From Deltaproteobacteria bacterium (GTDB lineage Bacteria; Myxococcota; SpSt-1050): a stretch of 35,664 nucleotides of DNA. The notes under the pieces are model-generated. The model ran no database searches, had not been told where the DNA came from, and was given only the letters and a program-made list of their open reading frames with translations. The position numbers were made by a program, and so were the translations under genes. Positions 26,856 through 34,160 of the stretch are shown in pieces (position 1 is the stretch's first letter; the number at the start of each line of letters is the position of its first letter). The stretch spans positions 1-35,664 of the forward strand of contig JAOAFA010000001.1 in the NCBI GenBank assembly GCA_026416535.1, written 5' to 3'.

Positions 26856-28224
26856 CAAAAGGAATGTCAACTTAGTCTGTCTTTTCAAAGGATTGAGTGT
26901 AAGTCCATCTACCACAGAATTAGGTGGTTATGTCGATGTCATGCTATCAGAACCTTACTCACTTGCAACTGCATATCTAAAAGCCTATGCAATCAAATCC
27001 AACATCGTTGAAAAAAATTACAATATACATCTACTTAACTTAAAAGACGATGGAAAGGGAACAATAGATTTAGTAAGTTATCAAAACGAGTTTCTATCAA
27101 AGATCCTATCAAATAATCCTATTGCCATTGGTTTTTCGACCTACTGTTGGAATATTGATACAACTCTTATTCTAATTAAAAAGATTAAGAAGATTAGACC
27201 CAACATCAAGATAATTTTAGGAGGCAAGTATGCACTCTTAGAATACCTTCTAAGGTATCCAGAAATCGATTTTATTATAAGGGGCGAAGGTGAAATAGCA
27301 TTCAAGACTCTACTCGAAAATCACCTAAATAAAATAAACATAAAAGGAATTTCATTTAAGATACAAAACAGACTAATAGATGGCGGTGAAGGCGATATAG
27401 TTAAAGATATTGATGATATACCTTCACCTTTCACAGAAAATATAATTATCCCAAACCAATATAATATGATGATTGAACTATCACGTGGATGTCTAAACAA
27501 TTGTGGTTATTGTAATTGGAACTCAAACAAGAGTTTAAGATACCATTCTAAGAAAAGGATAAAAGAAGAAATTATGTACGCAATAAGTAGAAAAGTTAAA
27601 CACATCACCATAATAGACTCTGCCATCAATTATAATATAATACTGTTAAACAGATTCTCTAATATCATTAAACACTCCCCAAAAAACCAATTGACCTTTA
27701 GCTATAATTTAAGATATGAACATATAGACGATAATCAAATCAAATATCTAAAAGAGATACCTTCATTTCAAGTTTTAGTAGGACTTGAGACAATAAACCA
27801 CAAAGCGCTCAACACTTCTAATAGATCACAACTGAACATACCACTCTTTGAAAACTCGATTAGATTAATTAGCAGTTATTGCTCTCCACTTATCGGAATA
27901 ATTTTGGGTTTACCCAATGATAATCCTAATGAATTCAAAAAAACTTTACACTTTGTTGAAAACCTAAATAAAAGGTTAAATCATAAAATAGGTGGAGTAT
28001 TAGTATCCTTACTACAGGTCTTTCCCAATTCATTATTATTTGCACAAAGAGATAAATATAAAATAAAAACTCATAAAAAAGGTGTACCTTATATTATATC
28101 CAATATCACATGGAATAGAAATCAATTGAGACTTATCTACTCTTGGTTAAAAAATTTCTCCCAAAAAAGCAGTTTGAAAATAAAGGGTATAGAGGGTGGA
28201 TGGACAATTGAAAAAAGAAGATAA
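26848..28224 (+). CDS. B12-binding radical SAM protein, GFSxYCW subfamily
   Basis: Protein of 458 residues. The B12-binding part (about 5-160) includes AIGFSTYCWNIDTTLILI (93-110) and EIDFIIRGEGEIAFKTLLE, a pattern known from DUF4080-type B12-radical SAM proteins. The usual GGP motif reads GGKYAL (125-130). The radical SAM core has SRGCLNNCGYCNW (Cys215, Cys219, Cys222, Trp224). It resembles the proteins at 29907-31265 and 31258-32922 in these motifs and in the late GVPYIIS segment, so the three are paralogues. It is the last gene of the plus-strand operon; no terminator is visible after it. Confidence 0.86.
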   Translation: MNNKRNVNLVCLFKGLSVSPSTTELGGYVDVMLSEPYSLATAYLKAYAIKSNIVEKNYNIHLLNLKDDGKGTIDLVSYQNEFLSKILSNNPIAIGFSTYCWNIDTTLILIKKIKKIRPNIKIILGGKYALLEYLLRYPEIDFIIRGEGEIAFKTLLENHLNKINIKGISFKIQNRLIDGGEGDIVKDIDDIPSPFTENIIIPNQYNMMIELSRGCLNNCGYCNWNSNKSLRYHSKKRIKEEIMYAISRKVKHITIIDSAINYNIILLNRFSNIIKHSPKNQLTFSYNLRYEHIDDNQIKYLKEIPSFQVLVGLETINHKALNTSNRSQLNIPLFENSIRLISSYCSPLIGIILGLPNDNPNEFKKTLHFVENLNKRLNHKIGGVLVSLLQVFPNSLLFAQRDKYKIKTHKKGVPYIISNITWNRNQLRLIYSWLKNFSQKSSLKIKGIEGGWTIEKRR

Positions 28225-28274
28225 AAAACTTACCCTTCTCACTATCTAATACTCAAATTCTAAAACTAAAATAA

Positions 28275-28342
28275 CTTAGATATGAAAAGATATGACGTAA
28301 AGAGGCGAACAAAAACATCTTTTATCGCAAGATATATCTAAG
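28275..28342. repeat. 9-bp inverted repeat between the convergent radical SAM operons
   Basis: CTTAGATAT (28275-28283) and ATATCTAAG (28334-28342) are exact reverse complements with a 50 nt loop. This is in the 213 bp space between two convergent operons. The GC content is too low and the loop too long for a standard terminator. Its role is unclear. Confidence 0.35.
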
Positions 28343-28437
28343 ATTAAGTTTACTAAGGTATAAAAACACATTTTTGCATGAGTATATATTCAAAACATGT
28401 ATTAGAGTGATCAGTTCTTAACCAATTATATGGTCAT

Positions 28438-29910
28438 TCAGTATGTTCTGCCTAAGAATAGGTAATCTTTATTATATTTAATAAGAATTCTATGATAGTC
28501 ATCAAGCCTTCTTTTAACCTCTTTCTCAGAAATATCATATATGAATTTTTCTGGGAACTCACCACTCTTTTTAATAATATCCGATATCCATTTTGGCATT
28601 GGTGGTAATGATTGATCATTATAATACTTGATCTTAATATTATACCTTAGTGGATTTAAGGCTGTAAACGAACCAAGAGATAGATAAAACGGATTTGGTG
28701 AAAAATAAATATTGTCAGAAATTCCATACAACTCCTCAAGAACCCTTAAGTTTACCTCATGATCCTCTCTTTTTTCACCTGGAAAACAAGTTAATAGATC
28801 AAAATGCATTGATATACCATAATTAACACAATACTTTATTGTATTTATTACCGCTTCTACATTTGTTGGCCTTCCCATTAGCCTCAAGACGTTTTCAGAG
28901 AAACTTTGAACTCCCATTTTTAACAACACACAACCAGACTCCTTCATCTTTTCCACTCTTCTCTCATTTAAGCCATACGGTGTACAAAACGACTCCCATT
29001 TACAAACACTATTCAGTCTTGTTAGCTGATGCAAAAACCTATCAAACCAGTTCAGGTTTGCATTAATAGAATCGTCATGGAAATGAAAATTGGAGATATT
29101 GTACTTTCTACTTTGAACCACCATTTCATTTATAATCTCCTCAACAGCCCTTACCCTATATTTGTTCCAATAATTAACCTCAGAACAGAATCGGCATCTA
29201 TGTGGACATCCCCTCCCAGCAATTATCGGTATAAAATCTTTTATTACAATTCCTTGAAAGTTGAGCACCCGTGGTTTACTGATATCACAATTATAATATT
29301 TACCACTACCAATAATCTCATTACCATCTTTGTAATAAAGCCCTCTGAGATCCTTTATCCCTTTGTCATCCATATTTCTAAGTAACTTCACAATTATTTC
29401 CTCTCCTTCACCTATTATCACGTAATCATACACATCTGAGAAGAGGGAGAACATAGTAAAAGGCAAGAAGTGGACCGTTGGTCCGCCACCGATAGTAAAT
29501 TTACCATGTCTTTTTAATCTCTTTGCAAGCGCACATGAAAAATACATTGTCAAGACGTTATTTGAGAAAATAAATACATCTGCAATATCCTTTACCCGTG
29601 AAAAATACTCGTTTACCTTCTCTAAAATTATTGATGAAATGTTATCTTTAAACCCAACATCATCCGGAAACACAACACCTAAAAGCAATCTTAGATCTGG
29701 CATATCGCCCACATGCCCAACTTTCTTAGATAGATAATTAATAATCTTACCATAAAAATCCGTCTTGTTTTTGTCTTCCTCATAAGAAATATCTACAAAC
29801 TTAACATCAAAACCACTTTCTAAAAGAGCTGTTTGAAGATAAATAAGCCCTATATTTCTGAATGGAACTTCCCCATGTGGTGGACTGTGTATAATTGCAA
29901 CCTTTCTCAT
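28438..29910 (-). CDS. B12-binding radical SAM protein
   Basis: Protein of 490 residues. The N-terminal cobalamin-binding-like domain starts KVAIIHSPPHGEVPFRNIGL and carries FTIGGGPTVHFLP (138-150) and YVIIGEGEEIIVKLL. An extra segment of about 40 residues around 60-100 enlarges the domain. The radical SAM core has GRGCPHRCRFC (Cys235, Cys239, Cys242), FHFHDDSINANLN and LLKMGVQSFSENVL, and the C-terminus extends about 110 residues past CFPGEKREDHEVN. It differs from the three GFSxYCW paralogues. It is the last gene of the minus-strand operon, with an ATGA overlap with the gene upstream. Reaction and substrate unknown. Confidence 0.87.
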   Translation of the reverse strand: MRKVAIIHSPPHGEVPFRNIGLIYLQTALLESGFDVKFVDISYEEDKNKTDFYGKIINYLSKKVGHVGDMPDLRLLLGVVFPDDVGFKDNISSIILEKVNEYFSRVKDIADVFIFSNNVLTMYFSCALAKRLKRHGKFTIGGGPTVHFLPFTMFSLFSDVYDYVIIGEGEEIIVKLLRNMDDKGIKDLRGLYYKDGNEIIGSGKYYNCDISKPRVLNFQGIVIKDFIPIIAGRGCPHRCRFCSEVNYWNKYRVRAVEEIINEMVVQSRKYNISNFHFHDDSINANLNWFDRFLHQLTRLNSVCKWESFCTPYGLNERRVEKMKESGCVLLKMGVQSFSENVLRLMGRPTNVEAVINTIKYCVNYGISMHFDLLTCFPGEKREDHEVNLRVLEELYGISDNIYFSPNPFYLSLGSFTALNPLRYNIKIKYYNDQSLPPMPKWISDIIKKSGEFPEKFIYDISEKEVKRRLDDYHRILIKYNKDYLFLGRTY

Positions 29911-31265
29911 TTACCCTCTAACAACTCAATATAATATTCTTCGCAAAAAAATTTAACATTTTTCTCTGTCTCACGATATACAAAGTCAGCGACTCTTAAT
30001 AACTCTTTTGCACTCATATATTTGCTTGAAACCAAATATGGAGTACCTTTTTGGAGATATTTAAAACCATATTTTTCTGCCTCCCTTTCGAACCTTGTCC
30101 CCGGCAATATCGCTAACCAAAATGAACACACAAAATTTATATAATCTGGGTACTTATTAATCAATTCTTCTAAATATTTTATTGTTTTTTCAATGCCCTT
30201 ATAAGAATCCTTAGGTAATCCTGTTATGATACTGATTGTTATTTTGTTTCCCATCTCTCCAAGAACCTTTATAATTCTTTCAAATTTTTCCCTGCTGAAA
30301 GGAGGCTTCCCGCACTCCTTTAGCACTGCATCATTTATCGATTCAAGTCCAATTATTATCTCATCAAACCTAAGCCCGTCAATCATTTTTATCTGAGTCT
30401 CATCTATCCTATCATACTTCATAAAAACAGACAGAGATAATTTTTCATATACATTACTCAATCTCAATGAATCAGATATAATGCTCAATTGTTCATTGGT
30501 CATATTTATTGACGTATCCGAAAAATTAATTTTTCTATAACCTCTCTCGTAGGACCATAAAAGTTCGTTAATAAGCATGGATTTATTCTTAATATTCAGT
30601 TTTCTATCTTTTGACCACGAACAGAACTTACATCTATAAATACATCCTCTCGAAGGTTCAATCATAATTGCATCAGAGTTTGGCAAATAATTATCAGATA
30701 GGTAGGGAGATAATAAATTATTAATATCAACATTATTGTTTTTAGGGTTTCTAATAATAGAATCACCACATCTAAAGACAATACCCCTAACCTTATCCAA
30801 GTCTTTAAAATTATGGTTCAGCAGTTCGGAAAATGTCTCTTCTCCGTCTCCTACAACTATAATATCAATATCTTTGTTGTTTTTGAGAATATCAACCGGA
30901 TTATATGACACAGAGGGTCCCCCTAAGAAAATCTTTACACCTTTATTTTCTCTCTTAACACTACGGGCAGTATTTTCAAAAATGTGTCTATTCCAACAAT
31001 AAGCTGAAAATCCTATAGCAACAGGAGATTTATTTAATATCTCCGCGATTTGCCCTTCACTCAAATTATCCATCTTCCTTGTTACTGGATAATCAACAAT
31101 CTCCACATCAAAACTATTCCTTCCCTTTATGCCCCTATTAGCTTTTAAGATAGCAACCGCATAATTATATGTTTTAGAGGCAAAATCTCTTTTATTATCT
31201 TTATAGGAGTAATTTATTGAATGTTCAGCGGGGGTTCCTGCAACAAGTATAACTTTCCTACTCAT
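29907..31265 (-). CDS. B12-binding radical SAM protein, GFSxYCW subfamily
   Basis: Protein of 452 residues. The cobalamin-binding domain includes AIGFSAYCWNRHIFENT (83-99), KIFLGGPSVSYNPVDIL and IIVVGDGEETFSELL. The radical SAM core has PSRGCIYRCKFCSW (Cys208, Cys212, Cys215, Trp217), then KINFSDTSINM and IIIGLESINDAVLKECG. The late segment KGTPYLVSSKYMSAKEL is shared with the next gene upstream (RGMPYVLSSGVFSRDDM). It overlaps that gene by 8 bp and the following gene by 4 bp. It probably acts on the same pathway or molecule as its paralogues. Confidence 0.87.
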   Translation of the reverse strand: MSRKVILVAGTPAEHSINYSYKDNKRDFASKTYNYAVAILKANRGIKGRNSFDVEIVDYPVTRKMDNLSEGQIAEILNKSPVAIGFSAYCWNRHIFENTARSVKRENKGVKIFLGGPSVSYNPVDILKNNKDIDIIVVGDGEETFSELLNHNFKDLDKVRGIVFRCGDSIIRNPKNNNVDINNLLSPYLSDNYLPNSDAIMIEPSRGCIYRCKFCSWSKDRKLNIKNKSMLINELLWSYERGYRKINFSDTSINMTNEQLSIISDSLRLSNVYEKLSLSVFMKYDRIDETQIKMIDGLRFDEIIIGLESINDAVLKECGKPPFSREKFERIIKVLGEMGNKITISIITGLPKDSYKGIEKTIKYLEELINKYPDYINFVCSFWLAILPGTRFEREAEKYGFKYLQKGTPYLVSSKYMSAKELLRVADFVYRETEKNVKFFCEEYYIELLEGK

Positions 31266-32922
31266 TTCTTGAAATTTCAGCTAACAATTTAGAACAGATG
31301 CCCTTCAAGTCTTGATTATATCTAGGATTCATGTCATTGCCAACCAAAATAGAATACTTCTTCGAATTGAAAGGACCATTAGCGATCTTATTATATATTT
31401 TCAATATAATCAAATTATTATCAGACTGATTTCTGAATTTTAACACAGGGTATTCATGTTCATACTCAATACTATCTAACCTCCAACTTTTATAGTAGAG
31501 AGAACCTATAGTACACGTTGGGATTAGACCTTTTAAATTTATTATATTTTTTCTTATGTATCTTTCTCTACATTCAGGGAGTAGATCAAATGATTTGATT
31601 TCATTGTAAAATACCTTGGGATTAATATCCTCCCAAATAAATAGTTCTTTATATGGATGATCTTGAATGTACTCTAAAGAACTTATCATATCATCTCTTG
31701 AAAAAACCCCTGAAGACAACACATATGGCATTCCCCTCAATGAATATTGTATATTGTATTTGCCAACTTCGTATGACAATCTTGAACCTGGTGTCACAAT
31801 AGTCCAAAATATTCTTATTCCAATAATCTTTTCTCTACCAAATTTTTCTACAAGATTAATTACATAATCTATGGTATTTTTAAAATCCCTCCCCGTCTCT
31901 GTCGGGATTCCAAACATCACAGAAATCATAATTGGTCCAACATCTGTGATACTATCAACAAACTTCATAAAATGACTCTTATCAACGGGTCTACGCCCAA
32001 GAGATAAGGAAGCCTCCCTGGAAACGCTCTCAAGACCTACTAATATACACCTAGCATTAATGTTTTTTAATAACTCCTTATGAATATTATTCCACCTAAA
32101 GTGGTCAACAAAATATGTAAATGATAGGTCCGGGTTTAGCTTACAACTTTTAACAGCCCATATTAACTCTTTTAATCTCTCAGTATTGCTATTTATAGCT
32201 GAATCATAAATGAAGATATGCCTGTAATTATTCTGCTTAGCCCACATCAACTCTTGTCTAACCCTTTTTTTGCTAAAATATCTTATTCCACCACCGGTGC
32301 TCTTCCACGCACAATGTTTACATTTATTACTACATCCCCTTGAAAAACCCAGCATCAAGTTAGTCTCTCTTGGCTTTAACAGACCCTCTATAAAAGGGGA
32401 AGGAAGTAAATCTAGATTCTCTACGGGCTCTATATGGCCATTGAAACATAACTCCTTACCCCTTCTAAAAATTAACCCCTTAAGATTAGAGACATCTCCT
32501 TGGGACCTAATTATATCAACAAGTGTCTTCTCACCTTCACCAACAACAGCAAAATCTATCTCTTCATTTTCTTGCATCAATCTAAGCCCTTCAAATGTGG
32601 CAGTAGGACCTCCCAACACAATCGTTGAATTACTATTTCTTTTAACTTGTTTTATCAATTTAATTACTATATCTCTATCCCAGCAATACGACGAAAAGCC
32701 ATATAAATGAGCATTTAACTTGCTAATCTTTTCCTCATACTCTTTTGGCAATTTACTCATTCCAACACAAATTGGTATGTCAATAATCTCAATATTTAAA
32801 TCTAAATGCTTAAATGCATTTCTCAAATAGGCTGCCAAAAAATAGATAGCAATATTATACTGAGCTGGATTGTTTATCTGTGATTTGGGAACAATGTTTG
32901 TTCCAATTAAGGCGATTTTCAT
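31258..32922 (-). CDS. B12-binding radical SAM protein with extra C-terminal module
   Basis: Protein of 554 residues, about 100 longer than its paralogues. The B12 part has LYGFSSYCWDRDIVIKLI (73-90), IVLGGPTATFEGLRL and FAVVGEGEKTLVDII. The core has FSRGCSNKCKHCAW (Cys197, Cys201, Cys204, Trp206) and CILVGLESVSREASLSLGRR. After the shared RGMPYVLSS segment (about 385-393) a C-terminal extension includes LIILKIYNKI and KKYSILVGND. This tail resembles the C-terminus of the DUF483-like protein and the N-terminus of the radical SAM protein in the same operon, and may be a shared substrate-recognition part (inference). ATGA overlap with the gene upstream. Confidence 0.87.
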   Translation of the reverse strand: MKIALIGTNIVPKSQINNPAQYNIAIYFLAAYLRNAFKHLDLNIEIIDIPICVGMSKLPKEYEEKISKLNAHLYGFSSYCWDRDIVIKLIKQVKRNSNSTIVLGGPTATFEGLRLMQENEEIDFAVVGEGEKTLVDIIRSQGDVSNLKGLIFRRGKELCFNGHIEPVENLDLLPSPFIEGLLKPRETNLMLGFSRGCSNKCKHCAWKSTGGGIRYFSKKRVRQELMWAKQNNYRHIFIYDSAINSNTERLKELIWAVKSCKLNPDLSFTYFVDHFRWNNIHKELLKNINARCILVGLESVSREASLSLGRRPVDKSHFMKFVDSITDVGPIMISVMFGIPTETGRDFKNTIDYVINLVEKFGREKIIGIRIFWTIVTPGSRLSYEVGKYNIQYSLRGMPYVLSSGVFSRDDMISSLEYIQDHPYKELFIWEDINPKVFYNEIKSFDLLPECRERYIRKNIINLKGLIPTCTIGSLYYKSWRLDSIEYEHEYPVLKFRNQSDNNLIILKIYNKIANGPFNSKKYSILVGNDMNPRYNQDLKGICSKLLAEISRNE

Positions 32923-34160
32923 AAACCCACACTTTTATAGTATTTTAAAGGCAACCCTATACAATAAAAATTATGATTACACACTTGGCACTTTTCTGTC
33001 TTTATCCACCCATCCATTTTATTCTCTGCATAGGACCTGGCTTTAATTTTACTTAGCTTCTTTCCTATCTTCCGTGCAAGATTTACAGGTAAATAACAAA
33101 ATGGTATGGAGGCATGGGTTGAACTTATTAAGGACTCGATAGGTATATTATATTCTTCCATTAATGGCAAAACATTATCTACTATTTCCTCATAGGAGAC
33201 GATATACCTTTCCAGATTGTTTCTGTATTCGGGAAGAATGAGAACAGAAAAATTAATCTTTGCCTTTTTACCAAACAGAAAGTAAAACTTTTTGAGATAA
33301 GACTCCATATCATTACAATTATACCTATTAATCACAACATTTACAATAATATCATATCCCCTATCCAAAATATTCTTAATGCCTTTTATTGCCCTATCTA
33401 ATTGTCCTTTTGAAGAAGTTATAATATCATATACCTTTGGATCCAACGAATGTAATGAAATAAAAAACTGCAACCTATTGGAATAAGGAAGAGAAGCTAA
33501 AAAGCCTTTATTGGATAACACCACTGCATTGGTTTGAATTCTTACAATTGGAGCCTTTGTGTTTATTAAGACCCATTCCACAAATGAAGAAAACTCAGGT
33601 CTTAGAGTAGGTTCACCTCCTGTAATAGTTACTTGGAATCTATTTTTCCTAGCAAGATTTAAAACTAAACTCTTTAACACATCAATATCAGGATCCTCCT
33701 TGATTATTGGTGAAGAACAAAATTCACATGCCTGATTACATCTCTTTGTAAATCTGATAAGCAATTCGGAATCCTTGCCCTTTTCTTCGTAAGACAAGAA
33801 GGGAATTATGTCCGAGATTGAGTCTGGCTCAAAAGTGTAATCTTCATAAATATAAATAACATGTCCTGTCTTAATAAGTTCATTTCTATAGGGGTGAATC
33901 AGACTAATTAGACCGCTAACAAACTTGTCAATACCTTCAGATTTTTTAACAACTTTTCCTATATATCTATACCGATAACCCACCCCATCTAAGACCTTAA
34001 AAAATCGGTCACTTCCTTCAGGCTTAAGATCTACTTCAAGCATAACATTGTTCTTAAAGCCAATACTGATTTTGCCTGAATATGAAAAGAAAAAATCAAT
34101 TAAACAATATTTCTCAGATAACGCACTTATAAGTCTGAGGTAGAAGGGTCTATCTTTCAT
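32919..34160 (-). CDS. Radical SAM protein with C-terminal Cys motif
   Basis: Protein of 413 residues without a B12 domain. Residues 1-90 form a small module (LEVDLKPEGSDRFFKVL, YRYRYIGKVV) resembling the tails of two neighbouring proteins. The radical SAM core has CNQACEFC (Cys141, Cys145, Cys148), ITGGEPTLRPEF (179-190), RIQTNAVVL and ISLHSLDPKVYDIITSS, typical of MoaA/SPASM-like peptide- or protein-modifying enzymes. Near the end come IPFCYLP and KCQVCNHNFYCIG (390-402), probable ligands of an auxiliary Fe-S cluster. The same C-terminal layout is seen in the second half of the fusion protein at 23197-25467. It overlaps the upstream gene by 11 bp. The target is unknown. Confidence 0.88.
   Translation of the reverse strand: MKDRPFYLRLISALSEKYCLIDFFFSYSGKISIGFKNNVMLEVDLKPEGSDRFFKVLDGVGYRYRYIGKVVKKSEGIDKFVSGLISLIHPYRNELIKTGHVIYIYEDYTFEPDSISDIIPFLSYEEKGKDSELLIRFTKRCNQACEFCSSPIIKEDPDIDVLKSLVLNLARKNRFQVTITGGEPTLRPEFSSFVEWVLINTKAPIVRIQTNAVVLSNKGFLASLPYSNRLQFFISLHSLDPKVYDIITSSKGQLDRAIKGIKNILDRGYDIIVNVVINRYNCNDMESYLKKFYFLFGKKAKINFSVLILPEYRNNLERYIVSYEEIVDNVLPLMEEYNIPIESLISSTHASIPFCYLPVNLARKIGKKLSKIKARSYAENKMDGWIKTEKCQVCNHNFYCIGLPLKYYKSVGL

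Noticed and set aside
28282-28341. 19-codon frame as a peptide precursor for the radical SAM enzymes
   Set aside because: No ribosome site, no Cys-, Gly- or repeat-rich core, and its start lies within one arm of an inverted repeat.
32270-32710. Antisense plus-strand frame of 146 codons, and similar frames at 29029-29385 and 34285-34632
   Set aside because: They lie wholly inside radical SAM or DUF483-like genes whose motifs are unmistakable; no ribosome sites or domains are seen.
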